This document shows, in pieces, positions 48,004 to 57,052 of a stretch of DNA of 64,000 bases. The translations under genes and the position numbers were made by a program. The stretch is from Arthrobacter sp. CDRTa11 (GTDB lineage Bacteria; Actinomycetota; Actinomycetes; Actinomycetales; Micrococcaceae): positions 4,712,001 to 4,776,000 of the forward strand of contig NZ_CP044532.1 of assembly GCF_026427775.1 (NCBI RefSeq), in the 5' to 3' direction. Below the pieces are notes generated by a model. That model was not told the origin of the DNA. It ran no database searches and was given only the letters and a program-made list of their open reading frames with translations. Each line of letters opens with the position of its first letter. Within the stretch, counting starts at the first letter, position 1.

Positions 48004-48402
48004 TCAGCCCATGGCAGGGGCAGTGGAGGTACGGCCCGCGAACTGGCGGCGGGCCCAGCGGGCAAGCTTCTTGCCCTTGCCCTTCCACCAGTTGTCCTCA
48101 TCCTTGTCATGGTGCAGCCGGAAGATGATGGCGACCAGCACAAACATGCCCGTGACTACATCCATCCAGGACCAGAGCAGCAAAGCGATCAGGACAGTGA
48201 CACCGTTGGCGATGACGGACGGGATAGCCAGGGTCCGGAAGACGGTGCTGGCCACGTACCGGCGGTGTGACCTGGGCACCGAAAGCGCCCGCACCATGTC
48301 AAAGCAAAGGCACACCACCACCAGCGTCTGCCCGGCGATCAGCAGCAGCTGGCCGGGCGCGGATGAGGCGAACATGGTCACGGATTCCGTCCCGGCGCTC
48401 AT
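48004..48402 (-). CDS. Small membrane protein of unknown function
   Basis: A 132-residue protein with three membrane helices (about residues 14-36, 54-78 and 80-98) and a basic C-terminal tail (WWKGKGKKLARWARRQFAGR). No family is recognised. ATG 48402 is preferred to an upstream start at 48474 because the latter adds a charged non-hydrophobic segment. It is isolated between hpaI and hspR. Confidence 0.6.
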   Translation of the reverse strand: MSAGTESVTMFASSAPGQLLLIAGQTLVVVCLCFDMVRALSVPRSHRRYVASTVFRTLAIPSVIANGVTVLIALLLWSWMDVVTGMFVLVAIIFRLHHDKDEDNWWKGKGKKLARWARRQFAGRTSTAPAMG

Positions 48403-48611
48403 GAAAGAGTCCCGATGACTGCGACGCCGGAAAGGAATACAGGACGATGACAAGAACCAAACACGCGAATACACCCCCAGAGGCTTGAACTACGCTGTGA
48501 GACTCAGCTAGGTCCATTCAAGACACTGGCCGGAAGCCAGTCACGAGTAGTGGGTACTCTATTCCGGCGGCCGCAGCCGGCCGGACTACGCGTTTTATGC
48601 CCGCCGTGGAG

Positions 48612-49037
48612 CTAGTCGGTGAGTGCCCGCGGCCGCCAAAGCACCACGGCCTGGGAGCGGGCACGCGGACGCTGGCCGCGTGCCAGGCTCACGACGTCGC
48701 CCGCGGCGCCGGCGGCAAAAATCCTTGAATCAAGTGGATTACGACGGCGGCCCAGTTCCTCGGTCAGCTCCGTCACCCTGCGCTGAAGGGCACGCACCTG
48801 GTGCTCCAGCTCCAGGATCCGCTTGATGCCTTCCAGTGAAACGCCCTCGTGGGAGAGCCGCTGGACTTCGCGCAGCATGTTGATGTCCCGCTGCGAGTAG
48901 CGCCGGGACTTGCCGGGCGCGCGGCTGGGCGAGACGATGCCGAGCCTGTCGTACTGCCGCAGCGTCTGGGGGTGCATGTCCGCCAGTTCGGCAGCCACGG
49001 AGATCACAAAGATCGGCTGGTCAGCATTGATGTCCAC
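48612..49037 (-). CDS. hspR: Heat-shock repressor HspR (MerR family)
   Basis: A 141-residue MerR-type repressor. The winged helix FVISVAAELADMHPQTLRQYDRLGIVSPSR with PGKSRRYSQRDINMLREVQRLSHEGVSLEGIKRIL is the HspR pattern. It binds HAIR sequences with DnaK as co-repressor and so closes a feedback loop on its own operon. GTG start 14 nt after dnaJ. The C-terminal approximately 40 residues are basic and variable. Confidence 0.95.
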   Translation of the reverse strand: MDINADQPIFVISVAAELADMHPQTLRQYDRLGIVSPSRAPGKSRRYSQRDINMLREVQRLSHEGVSLEGIKRILELEHQVRALQRRVTELTEELGRRRNPLDSRIFAAGAAGDVVSLARGQRPRARSQAVVLWRPRALTD

Positions 49038-49051
49038 GGCGTGCCCCGTTG

Positions 49052-50023
49052 CTACAGCCGGGCCTTGGCGGCCAGGCCCTGACGGACGTCGGCGTCGGCT
49101 GTGGCTTCGGCGAAGGCCTTCACTGCAGCTTCTGCTTCCTTGTTGAGGTTCTTGGGGACGGCGACGTCGATGGTCACCAGCAGATCGCCCTCACCCTTGG
49201 AGGTTTTGACGCCGCGGCCTTTGACCCGGAGCGTACGCCCCGAAGGTGTGCCGGCTGGGACCCGGACCCGGACCTTCTCCCCGTCAATGGTGGGAACTTC
49301 GATGTCGGCGCCCAAAGCAGCTTCGGGGAAGCTGACCGGTACGTGGATGCGCAGGTTGTCGCCGTCGCGCGTGTAGAAATCGTGGGGCTTGACCGAAACG
49401 GCAACCACCAGGTCACCGTTGCCGGCCGGACCTGGCTGCCCCTTGCCGCGGACGCGGACCTTCTGGCCGTCCTTGATACCCGGCGGAACCCGGACGTCAA
49501 TCACCTCGCCGCTGGGCTCACGCAGGCCGATGGTGGTGCCGCGGATGGAGCCGGCGAACGAAATAGTGGTGGAAGCGGTACGGTCGGCACCCTTCTGTGG
49601 CGCGCGCTGGAAGCCGGGCTGGGCGCCGAAGCCGCCGCCGAACAGGTCGGCGAACTCGGGCGGAATGCCGCCGGAGGTGCTGAAGCCGCCGGCATGGCGT
49701 CCGGTGCTGCCGGTAAAGAGGCCGCCGAACATGTCCTCGAAGCCGCCGTTGGCAGCACCGGCGCCACCGGGGGCAAACCGCGCGCCGCCACCCATGGCCC
49801 GGATAGCGTCATACTGCTGCCGCTCTTCGGGATCGGACAGCACGGAATACGCCTCGGAGATGTCCTTGAACTTTTTCTCCGACGCAGTATTTCCCGAGTT
49901 GGTATCCGGGTGGTGCTGGCGGGCGAGCTTCCGGTAAGCCTTCTTGATGTCGGCGTCGGAAGCGTCCTTGGCGATACCAAGGATCGCGTAAAAGTCCTTG
50001 TCCACCCAATCCTGGCTAGCCAA
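49052..50023 (-). CDS. dnaJ: DnaJ/CbpA-type co-chaperone without zinc fingers
   Basis: A 323-residue J-protein. The J domain occupies residues 1-75 with His38-Pro39-Asp40. A Gly/Phe-rich region follows ([26 protein letters not shown]), then the two beta-barrel substrate domains (residues about 140-310). The four CxxCxGxG zinc repeats of type I DnaJ are missing, so it is a type II (CbpA-like) protein, as usual for the DnaJ of actinobacterial dnaK operons. TTG start with AAAGGAAA 5 nt upstream. It is separated from grpE by an unusual 174-bp spacer with nested inverted repeats. Confidence 0.94.
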   Translation of the reverse strand: MASQDWVDKDFYAILGIAKDASDADIKKAYRKLARQHHPDTNSGNTASEKKFKDISEAYSVLSDPEERQQYDAIRAMGGGARFAPGGAGAANGGFEDMFGGLFTGSTGRHAGGFSTSGGIPPEFADLFGGGFGAQPGFQRAPQKGADRTASTTISFAGSIRGTTIGLREPSGEVIDVRVPPGIKDGQKVRVRGKGQPGPAGNGDLVVAVSVKPHDFYTRDGDNLRIHVPVSFPEAALGADIEVPTIDGEKVRVRVPAGTPSGRTLRVKGRGVKTSKGEGDLLVTIDVAVPKNLNKEAEAAVKAFAEATADADVRQGLAAKARL

Positions 50024-50070
50024 TGGCGTTTCCTTTCAAAGTACAAAAGCGTTAAGGCGAGACTACCGCT

Positions 50071-50190
50071 ACGCCGGAGCGGATGAGGGGGCCCGGGAGT
50101 GGCATCGGGCCTGCCGGAGCTGGGCGGCTAAGGATCGAAGATCCTAAGCCGCCCAGCGTAGGGGCGGGGCCCCCTCATCCGCGGAGGCGT
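50071..50190 (-). repeat. Nested inverted repeats between grpE and dnaJ
   Basis: Outer arms 50079-50094 and 50167-50182 are perfect over 16 nt (GCGGATGAGG...); pairing extends to 50071/50190 with a few mismatches. Inner arms 50119-50136 and 50140-50157 match over 18 nt with one mismatch and a 3-nt loop. Together they would fold the intercistronic RNA into a long double hairpin. There is no T-run. Confidence 0.85.
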
Positions 50191-50197
50191 AAGGTGA

Positions 50198-50938
50198 CTA
50201 CGCCGGGACAGCCACAATCACTTGGGCTGCGCGGAGGACCCGTTCGCCTGACTTGTAGCCTGAGCGGAGTACCTGGCTGACGGTGTCAACCTCGATGTCC
50301 TCGCCGGGCTGCTGGATGAGGGCCTCGTGGATTGTGGGGTCGAACTCGACACCCGTTTCCGCGATGCGCTCCAGGCCGTACGTCTTCAGCGCGTTCTCCA
50401 GCTTGGTGGCGATGGCGGCGAAGGGGCCGTCTTCGAGGTCACCGTGCTGGCGGGCGGCGTCTACGTCATCCAGTACCGGGAGCAGCGAATTCAGGACGCC
50501 GATGACGGCCATCTCCCCTGCCACGGCACGGTCACGTTCAACGCGCTTGCGGTAGTTGACGTACTCAGCCTGGAGGCGGAGGAGGTCGTTCTTCAGCTCG
50601 GCAGCTTCAACCGTGGTTGCCTCCGGCGAAACCCCCTGTGCCACCGATTCCTCGGCGGGCACCTCGATGCCGTTGAGGATCTCCTCGGCCTGGGCCAGGG
50701 CGTCGCCATCGGAATCTGCGTTGGCGGCGGCGCCTGCCGCGCCTTCCGAGGGGGCAGCGTGCTGCTCGCCCTGCGGGTGGCGGGCCTGCCCGGTCACCGG
50801 GTCAACCTTGCGGTTGTCCCGGATAACCGGCTCCTGCTGGCCCTGCTGTTCCTGCTGGCGCTCCTGGCTTTCCTGGACTTTCCGGTGCTCCTCGTGCGGG
50901 GAAGAGATGTGCTCTTCTTCGTTACCGTGATGGGGCAT
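50198..50938 (-). CDS. grpE: Nucleotide exchange factor GrpE
   Basis: A 246-residue GrpE. The N-terminal approximately 90 residues are low-complexity (Gln/Glu-rich, NEEEHISSPHEEHRKVQESQ), followed by the long coiled helix (LKNDLLRLQAEYVNYRKRVERDR) and the C-terminal beta domain (TGVEFDPTIHEALIQQPGEDI ... VDTVSQVLRSGYKSGERVLRAAQV). It releases ADP from DnaK. The ATG lies 2 nt after the dnaK stop. Confidence 0.95.
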   Translation of the reverse strand: MPHHGNEEEHISSPHEEHRKVQESQERQQEQQGQQEPVIRDNRKVDPVTGQARHPQGEQHAAPSEGAAGAAANADSDGDALAQAEEILNGIEVPAEESVAQGVSPEATTVEAAELKNDLLRLQAEYVNYRKRVERDRAVAGEMAVIGVLNSLLPVLDDVDAARQHGDLEDGPFAAIATKLENALKTYGLERIAETGVEFDPTIHEALIQQPGEDIEVDTVSQVLRSGYKSGERVLRAAQVIVAVPA

Positions 50939-50940
50939 GG

Positions 50941-52824
50941 CTACTTCTTCGCTTCGTCTTCATCGATGATCTCGGCGTCAACGATGTCTTCTTCGCCCGA
51001 GGCAGAACCCGCCTTTTCACCCGCACCCGCGGCGCCCTCGGCACCTGCGTCGCCGGTGGCGCCGTTGGGCGAACCGGCCTGGGCGTAGATGGCTTCGCCG
51101 AGCTTGCCCTGGGAAGCCTGCAGCTTCTCGAAAGCAGTCTTCACGGCGGCGTCATCCGTGCCTTCAAGGGCCTTCTTGAGTTCGTCGACGTCGGCCTGGA
51201 CCTCGGTCTTGACTTCCTCAGGCAGCTTGTCCGAGTTGTCGGCGATCAGCTTGTCCACGGAGTAGGCGAGCTGTTCGGCCGTGTTGCGGGTATCGGTTGC
51301 CTCGCGGCGGGCCTTGTCCTCGGCTGCGTGTTCCTCAGCGTCACGGACCATGCGGTCGATGTCTTCCTTGGACAGCGCGGTGCCGCCGGTGATGGTCATG
51401 GACTGTTCCTTGCCGGTGCCCTTGTCCTTCGCCGAGACGTGCACAATACCGTTGGCGTCGATGTCGAAGGTGACCTCAACCTGCGGGACGCCGCGCGGGG
51501 CCGGCGCAATACCGGTCAGCTCGAACGTGCCCAGCGGCTTGTTGTCGCGGGTGAATTCGCGTTCGCCCTGGAAGACCTGGATAGCCACGGAAGGCTGGTT
51601 GTCATCAGCCGTGGTGAAGGTCTCGGAGCGCTTGGTGGGGATGGCCGTGTTGCGCTCGATCAGGTGGGTCATGACACCACCCTTGGTCTCGATGCCAAGG
51701 GAAAGCGGCGTGACGTCAATCAGCAGCACGTCCTTGCGCTCACCCTTGAGGACACCGGCCTGCAGTGCGGCGCCAACGGCCACGACCTCATCAGGGTTGA
51801 CACCCTTGTTCGGTTCCTTGCCGCCGGCCATTTCCTTGACCAGTTCGTAGACGGCGGGCATACGGGTGGAACCGCCCACCAGCACGATGTGGTCGATCTC
51901 GGAGAGCTTGATGCCGGCTTCCTTGATGACGTCCTGGAACGGCTTCTTGGTGCGGTCCAGCAGGTCCTTGGTGAGGTCCTGGAACTTGGCGCGGGTCAGC
52001 TGCTCGTCCAGGTGGACCGGGCCGTCAGGGGTGACGGAGAGGTACTGGAGGGAGACGTTGGTGCTGGTGGAGGAGGAGAGTTCCTTCTTCGCCTGCTCCG
52101 ACGCTTCACGCAGGCGCTGCAGGGCGATCTTGTCCTTGGAGAGGTCGATGCCCTTGACCTTGAGCTGCTTCAGCAGGTAGTCAACAACGCGCTGGTCCCA
52201 GTCGTCGCCGCCGAGGTGGTTGTCACCGGCCGTGGAGCGGACCTGGATGGTGGAGAAGTTGTCCTCGTCCTTGCCGACTTCCAGCAGGGAAACGTCGAAG
52301 GTTCCGCCGCCGAGGTCGAAGACCAGGATGAGTTCGTCTTCCTTGCCCTTGTCCAGGCCGTAGGCCAGAGCAGCCGCGGTGGGCTCGTTGACAATGCGGA
52401 GGACGTTCAGGCCGGCAATCTCGCCAGCTTCCTTGGTGGCCTGGCGCTGGGCGTCGTTGAAGTACGCCGGAACGGTGACCACGGCGTCGGTGACCTTTTC
52501 GCCCAGGTAGGACTCGGCGTCGTTCTTAAGCTTCATGAGGATACGGGCGGAGATTTCCTGCGCCGTGTACTTCTTGTCATCAACCGAGACGCTCCAGTCG
52601 GTGCCCATGTGGCGCTTGACGGAGGCGATGGTGCGGTCAATGTTGTTGACGGCCTGGCGCTTGGCGATTTCGCCAACCAGCACTTCGCCGGACTTGGAGA
52701 ATGCAACGACCGACGGCGTGGTGCGGCCACCCTCGGCGTTGGCAATAACGGTGGGCTCGCCACCTTCGAGAACGGAGACGACGGAGTTGGTTGTTCCGAG
52801 GTCGATACCTACTGCACGTGACAT
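50941..52824 (-). CDS. dnaK: Chaperone protein DnaK (Hsp70)
   Basis: A 627-residue Hsp70. N-terminal ATPase segments include [53 protein letters not shown] and [10 protein letters not shown]; the substrate domain and lid follow, ending in the acidic [20 protein letters not shown] 52824 has AAGGAAG 6 nt upstream; longer frames would run into the leader. First gene of dnaK-grpE-dnaJ-hspR, preceded by two HAIR operators. Confidence 0.98.
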   Translation of the reverse strand: MSRAVGIDLGTTNSVVSVLEGGEPTVIANAEGGRTTPSVVAFSKSGEVLVGEIAKRQAVNNIDRTIASVKRHMGTDWSVSVDDKKYTAQEISARILMKLKNDAESYLGEKVTDAVVTVPAYFNDAQRQATKEAGEIAGLNVLRIVNEPTAAALAYGLDKGKEDELILVFDLGGGTFDVSLLEVGKDEDNFSTIQVRSTAGDNHLGGDDWDQRVVDYLLKQLKVKGIDLSKDKIALQRLREASEQAKKELSSSTSTNVSLQYLSVTPDGPVHLDEQLTRAKFQDLTKDLLDRTKKPFQDVIKEAGIKLSEIDHIVLVGGSTRMPAVYELVKEMAGGKEPNKGVNPDEVVAVGAALQAGVLKGERKDVLLIDVTPLSLGIETKGGVMTHLIERNTAIPTKRSETFTTADDNQPSVAIQVFQGEREFTRDNKPLGTFELTGIAPAPRGVPQVEVTFDIDANGIVHVSAKDKGTGKEQSMTITGGTALSKEDIDRMVRDAEEHAAEDKARREATDTRNTAEQLAYSVDKLIADNSDKLPEEVKTEVQADVDELKKALEGTDDAAVKTAFEKLQASQGKLGEAIYAQAGSPNGATGDAGAEGAAGAGEKAGSASGEEDIVDAEIIDEDEAKK

Positions 52825-52918
52825 GTGTTGCTTCCTTCTTTCAGTGATCGAACTTCCGGGTTGGGCTTGCCGGTAATCCAGTGATCGTCCTGTTGAGATC
52901 CGGGCACCTCGCCCAGTC

Positions 52919-52939
52919 CTTGAGTGATCTACACTCAAC
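52919..52939. promoter_or_regulatory. HAIR element 1 (HspR operator)
   Basis: CTTGAGT (52919-52925), 7 nt, ACTCAAC (52933-52939). This matches the HAIR consensus CTTGAGT-N7-ACTCAAG at 13 of 14 arm positions. It overlaps the predicted -10 and transcription start of dnaK. Confidence 0.95.
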
Positions 52940-52965
52940 TTTACTCAGCGCGGAATTTAAGTCAA
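52938..52965 (-). promoter_or_regulatory. dnaK promoter
   Basis: Minus strand: TTGACT (52965-52960), 16-bp spacer, TAAAGT (52943-52938). It lies between the two HAIR elements, so HspR bound on both sides would block RNA polymerase. Confidence 0.7.
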
Positions 52966-52971
52966 TCCAAA

Positions 52972-52992
52972 GTTGAGTGCAGCACGCTCAAG
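52972..52992. promoter_or_regulatory. HAIR element 2 (HspR operator)
   Basis: GTTGAGT (52972-52978), 7 nt, GCTCAAG (52986-52992). Two changes from the consensus arms. It lies just upstream of the -35 of dnaK, 53 bp from HAIR element 1. Confidence 0.88.
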
Positions 52993-53146
52993 TTTGGCCA
53001 AACACGCAGCTGTCACCATGGGACTTCAGGTCAGGAACCGCAGAATGTCGGGAAATTCGGGCGCCGGACACTGCTTCCCTCCAACGCCCGGAGCCTGTTC
53101 CGCTGTGCGTGAACAGGCTCCGATAGCGAGGAAAACCAGGGACGGG

Positions 53147-53413
53147 TCAGGAACCCTCACTGTCGCCGCGGAGGGTGCGGTCTTCCCCTGCGGCGTCCGC
53201 TTCTGAAATGTCCGGCCTTTCATCGGCGCCCGCCGTGCCGGCCCGGCCGTAGTCGCCCTGGGCGTATTCGCCTTCACCGACGCGCGCGTCCGGGTCCCCG
53301 GCGCCGGCCCGGCGGTAGTCGCCTTCAAGGTATTCGCCCTCGCCCTCTTCCACACCGGCGGGGGTGTTCTCGTCGCTTATCCCTGCGTTGTCGAGGTCAT
53401 TGTTCTCGGTCAT
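53147..53413 (-). CDS. Small acidic protein with internal GEY-GDY repeat
   Basis: An 88-residue, highly acidic, probably disordered protein. Two tandem units of about 20 residues share GEGEYxxGDYxRAG (from about residues 24 and 45). There is no signal peptide or membrane helix. Function unknown. GGAG lies 8-9 nt before the ATG. Confidence 0.65.
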   Translation of the reverse strand: MTENNDLDNAGISDENTPAGVEEGEGEYLEGDYRRAGAGDPDARVGEGEYAQGDYGRAGTAGADERPDISEADAAGEDRTLRGDSEGS

Positions 53414-53477
53414 CGCACATCACTCCTCTGGAGGACTGGACGCGTCCGTGCGGACGCACTGGAAGTCTACTCAGGTG

Positions 53478-53507
53478 CGGCGGGCGGCAAAAGGATGCCG
53501 CCCGCCG
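53478..53507 (-). terminator. Hairpin downstream of the sugar ABC operon
   Basis: Perfect 12-nt arms (CGGCGGGCGGCA / TGCCGCCCGCCG) with a 6-nt loop, 45 bp after the last permease gene. No T-run; probably a GC-rich actinobacterial-type terminator. Confidence 0.6.
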
Positions 53508-53552
53508 TCGGACGCCCTGTCCGGTGGAGCCTGCTGGGCGAAAGTCCGGCCG

Positions 53553-54452
53553 TTAGGTTCCGGCCAAGCCGGTGGTGGCAACACCCTTGATGATCTGCCG
53601 CTGGAAGAACAGGAACACCACGATCAGGGGCAGCGCGGCGAGCAGGGCGGAAGCCATGTTCTGCGCGTACTGGATGCCGTAGGCGCTCTTGATGGTCTGC
53701 AGGCCAACCGGAAGGGTCAGCAGGGAGCTCTCGTTGGTGGCGATGAACGGCCAGAGGAAGTTGTTCCAGGCTCCGATGAACACAAAGATGGCCACCGCGG
53801 CCAGGATCGGGCGGGACAGCGGAAGCACGATCGTGGTAAAAATCCTCAGCCGGCCAGCACCGTCCATCAGTGCCGCCTCCTCCAGTTCCCGCGGAATCTG
53901 GTCGAAGAACTTCTTGAGCACAAACACCATGGGGGAATGGATCACCTGCGGCAGAATCAGCGCCCAATAGGTATCAATGAGGTTCAGGGACTGCATCTGC
54001 TGGAACAGCGGGATGATCAGCACCGGCGGCGGGATGATGATGGACGCGATAATAACGCCCATCAGGATCCCTTTGCCGCGGAAATCGATCCGCGAAATGG
54101 CGTAGGCCACTGAAGCGGAAATCACCAGCGTGATGAGGGTGATGGCCGCGGAGGTGAAGAGGGAATTCAGCGTCCAGGTGGGGATGTTCCCGCTGGCCAG
54201 GACTTTGGTAAAGGCATCCAGCGTAAAGCCCGACGCCGGCAGCCAACTGATGGGGGTGGACGCGGCTTCCGTTTCACTCTTCAGGGCGGTGACCGTTGCC
54301 CAGGCGAAGGGGACAAGCCACGTGACGGCAAGGACCGAAACAACGGCGGTGGCAAGGACGCGGGACAACGGGGTCCGCTTCCGGCGGGCGGAGGAGCCGG
54401 CGCCTGAGCCCTTAAGACGCAGGGCGGGCCGTGTGAGGGTAGTAGTGGCCAT
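53553..54452 (-). CDS. Carbohydrate ABC transporter permease (MalG-like)
   Basis: A 299-residue membrane protein with six helices and the EAA loop EAALMDGAGRLRIFTTIVLPLSRP, the contact site for the ATPase. It is the second permease of a CUT1-type sugar importer and follows the MalF-like gene by 3 nt. The operon encodes no ATPase, as is common in actinomycetes that use a shared MsiK-like ATPase. Confidence 0.93.
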   Translation of the reverse strand: MATTTLTRPALRLKGSGAGSSARRKRTPLSRVLATAVVSVLAVTWLVPFAWATVTALKSETEAASTPISWLPASGFTLDAFTKVLASGNIPTWTLNSLFTSAAITLITLVISASVAYAISRIDFRGKGILMGVIIASIIIPPPVLIIPLFQQMQSLNLIDTYWALILPQVIHSPMVFVLKKFFDQIPRELEEAALMDGAGRLRIFTTIVLPLSRPILAAVAIFVFIGAWNNFLWPFIATNESSLLTLPVGLQTIKSAYGIQYAQNMASALLAALPLIVVFLFFQRQIIKGVATTGLAGT

Positions 54453-54455
54453 GGC

Positions 54456-55487
54456 TCAGGCGCTCCGTTTCCGTGTGAAAAAGACCTGGACCAGTGCGAT
54501 CAGCAGGATCAGGCCGAAGAAGATATAGGAAATGGCCGCCGAATAGCCCAGCCGGTAGCCGGTGAACCCGGCCTCGAAGATGTACTGCACAATCGGCCGG
54601 GTGGCCCCGCCGGGACCGCCCTGGGTCATCTGGTAGATCTGGTCGAAGATTTTCAGGGACGCCAGGATCTGCAGGATGACAATCATGACCGTGGTGGGGC
54701 CCAGCTGGGGAAGGCTGATGGAGAAGAACTGCCGCCACCCGCCGGCACCGTCCAGCGACGCGGCCTCGTAATGCTGCTGCGGAATGTTCTGCAGCGCGGC
54801 CAGGTACAGCAGGAAGTTGAACCCTATGGTCCACCAGACAGTGGCGATCACGACCGCCCACATGGCCACGCCCGGATCGTTCAGCCATGCCACCGGGGGC
54901 AGGCCCATTTTCGCCAGGACGTCATTGAAGAGCCCCAGCTCCGGGTTGTACATCCAGGCGAAGAAGAGTGAGACCACGGTGGAGGCGAGCAGGAAGGGTG
55001 AGAAAAAGGAGAGGCGCCAGAGCCACTGCGCAGGCAGCCCCATGTTGACCAGGGCTGCCAGCGCCAGGGCAATCACCACCAGAGGGACCGTGCTGATCAG
55101 GGTGAAGTACAACGTGTTGCCCAGCGAGCGCCACATATCGGAATCAGCGAACGCCTCTGTGTAGTTGTCCAGGCCGACGAACCCGGTGTTGGCGCCGGTC
55201 AGCGACGTTCCGGTCAGGCTCATGTAGGCGCCGGAAAGCATGGGCCACACCAGGAACATCAGGAAGAAGGCCAAGAAGGGGGCGGAAAACGCCCAGCCGT
55301 GGATGTTGTTGCGGCGGCTCTGGGCACCGGCCAGCCTGGCCCGGGAACGCCCGGAGCCTGACTTTCCGGCAGGGGTTTTTCGGGCGGGAAATTCGGAGGC
55401 AGGGGCTTGTTGGGCAGGGTTTTCGGGGGCGGGGCTTTGTCCGGCCCGGTTTTCTCCGGCTGAGGCCGGCGTGCGTACGGTACTCAA
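54456..55487 (-). CDS. Carbohydrate ABC transporter permease (MalF-like)
   Basis: A 343-residue membrane protein. Residues 1-55 form a basic/Pro-Ala-rich cytosolic extension with short repeats (PAQQAPASEFPARKTPAGKS), then six helices and the EAA loop YEAASLDGAGGWRQFFSISLPQLGP. Partner of the MalG-like permease. TTG 55487 is the start; AAAGGAG lies 5 nt upstream. Confidence 0.92.
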   Translation of the reverse strand: MSTVRTPASAGENRAGQSPAPENPAQQAPASEFPARKTPAGKSGSGRSRARLAGAQSRRNNIHGWAFSAPFLAFFLMFLVWPMLSGAYMSLTGTSLTGANTGFVGLDNYTEAFADSDMWRSLGNTLYFTLISTVPLVVIALALAALVNMGLPAQWLWRLSFFSPFLLASTVVSLFFAWMYNPELGLFNDVLAKMGLPPVAWLNDPGVAMWAVVIATVWWTIGFNFLLYLAALQNIPQQHYEAASLDGAGGWRQFFSISLPQLGPTTVMIVILQILASLKIFDQIYQMTQGGPGGATRPIVQYIFEAGFTGYRLGYSAAISYIFFGLILLIALVQVFFTRKRSA

Positions 55488-55531
55488 AGGGACTCCTTTG
55501 TCGCAGAGGGTTCGGCAGGTCGAACGGGCAG

Positions 55532-56863
55532 TCAGACGGGGTTCGGCATGGCCAGGACGGTATTAATTCGGGAGATGAAGGCATCCCAGCCGGCCGTGGC
55601 CTTGTCCCTGCCCAGGAAGACGTTCTGGACGTTCTCGGCAAAGTAGCTCTGGAAGTCGGAACCCGATCCGGTAAACCAGGCTTCCGGATCGTAGTTGATG
55701 ATCTCCGCGGCATGGGCGTAGTCGGCCTGCGGATCGAGGGCCGCATATTCCGCGGAGCGGACCACGGGCTGGAAGGCCGGGATGTGTCCGGCCTCGGCCC
55801 AGCTGAGTGAGCCCTTGAGCATGGACGCCACAAACTGGTACACGCCGCGGCGTTTAGCCTCGTCAGCCTGCGCCTGGTGCGGCAGGACAAACGAATGCGA
55901 ATCAGCGAACGCGGCCGGTGTCCCGTAGAGGGTGGGAATGGTGGCCGCACCCAGCGGGACGCCCGCCGTCTTCATGGTGGGCAGCTCCCAGACGCCGGTA
56001 AAAAGCAGGCCCGAACCCTGGCCGGCGAACTCCGCGATGGCCGTCCCGCCGTCGCCGCTTTTGGTGGCGATGTTGTTGTCCAGCAGGGAGGTGATGAACT
56101 CCAGGCAGTCGATGGCCACATCGCGCTCCACCCGGGCCGGCTGGCCCGGGTCAAGCACCAGGTCTGCGCCGTGCTGCCTGTAGAGGGTGTAGAAGAGGCG
56201 CCACATCTGGGCGCCGTCGCCAAGGTAGCCATAAGAGAGCCCATGTTTACCGGTGACACGCTGCAGTTCCCGGCTGACCTCAAGGAACCTGTCAGGCGAA
56301 TTGATTTCCAGCAGCCGCCCGTCCTGCCCCAGCACTCCCGCCTTATCAGCCAGCTCGGTGTTGTAGAGCATCACAAAGGGGTGGGAGTCCAGTGCCAGCG
56401 AAAACACCTGGCCACCGAACTGGCTCTTCTCCCAGATTCTGGAGCTGAAATCCTCCGGCCGGACGCCGAACTCCGCCAGCAGGTCCAGGTCCCAGGCATC
56501 CAGGAGCCCGCCAGGGGCGTATCCGGGGACCCTGGCCGCATGCATCACGGCCACCTCGGGCGGCCGTCCACCGGCAGAGGCCATGGCAAGTTTTGTGTAG
56601 TACGGCGCACCCCAGGCGAGCACCGTGGGTTTGACCTTGAACGCCGGGTTCTGGCCGTTGGCCGCGTCGATCATGGCCTGCATCTTGATGCCGTCGCCGC
56701 CGGAGAGCAGATGCCAGAAGCGGATATCACCAGCTGCAGCCTGCGCGGGTCCTCCACAGCCGGTCACCCCCGCTCCCAGGGCCAGTCCCCCCAGCAACGC
56801 CCCACCGCCCAGCAGTACTTGCCGGCGGTTCATGTGCATGCCGCCTGAATCCTGTTGCTTCAC
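55532..56863 (-). CDS. Sugar ABC transporter substrate-binding lipoprotein
   Basis: A 443-residue extracytoplasmic binding protein (family 1). The signal has Asn-Arg-Arg followed by a hydrophobic run and the lipobox VTGC (Cys36), so it is a lipoprotein, possibly Tat-exported. The mature part has IRFWHLLSGGDGIKMQAMID and further SBP segments (FADSHSFVLPHQAQADEAKRRGVYQFV in pieces). Ligand unknown. GTG 56863 is chosen: AAAGGAG lies 5 nt upstream, whereas GTG 56869 overlaps that site. First gene of the three-gene importer; a LacI-type operator lies in its promoter. Confidence 0.9.
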   Translation of the reverse strand: MKQQDSGGMHMNRRQVLLGGGALLGGLALGAGVTGCGGPAQAAAGDIRFWHLLSGGDGIKMQAMIDAANGQNPAFKVKPTVLAWGAPYYTKLAMASAGGRPPEVAVMHAARVPGYAPGGLLDAWDLDLLAEFGVRPEDFSSRIWEKSQFGGQVFSLALDSHPFVMLYNTELADKAGVLGQDGRLLEINSPDRFLEVSRELQRVTGKHGLSYGYLGDGAQMWRLFYTLYRQHGADLVLDPGQPARVERDVAIDCLEFITSLLDNNIATKSGDGGTAIAEFAGQGSGLLFTGVWELPTMKTAGVPLGAATIPTLYGTPAAFADSHSFVLPHQAQADEAKRRGVYQFVASMLKGSLSWAEAGHIPAFQPVVRSAEYAALDPQADYAHAAEIINYDPEAWFTGSGSDFQSYFAENVQNVFLGRDKATAGWDAFISRINTVLAMPNPV

Positions 56864-56953
56864 CGTCACTCCTTTGGACGTAGCGAGACAAAAAACCCAG
56901 CCGACGGATTCGGAAATCTCAGAAACCGATTGCTCGGCCAGGACTGCTCCAGA

Positions 56954-57005
56954 CTTTACATCGTTGTATATCGGGGAGCAAGGAATATTTGTTAGCGATC
57001 ACAAT
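56954..57005 (-). promoter_or_regulatory. Promoter and LacI-type operator of the sugar importer
   Basis: Minus strand: TTGCTC (56982-56977), 17-bp spacer, TAAAGT (56959-56954). Just upstream, TTGTTAGCGATCACAA (56990-57005) resembles LacI-family operators with a central CG (compare TGTTAGCGCTAACA). No LacI regulator is encoded nearby. Confidence 0.65.
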
Positions 57006-57052
57006 ACTGGACCTTCCGGAACGCCGGCGAGGAATCTTCAGCCTAAAGCGGG

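Larger units (their letters stand above)
52825..53146. other. dnaK leader and intergenic region
   Basis: A 322-bp region that holds the dnaK promoter and both HAIR elements (52919-52992) and an approximately 100-nt dnaK leader. Between 53000 and 53146 no further feature is recognised. Confidence 0.6.

Noticed and set aside
51328..52821. Long open frame on the plus strand opposite dnaK (about 497 codons)
   Set aside because: Antisense frames over dnaK are a well-known artefact of its codon bias in GC-rich genomes. The frame has no ribosome site or family motif.
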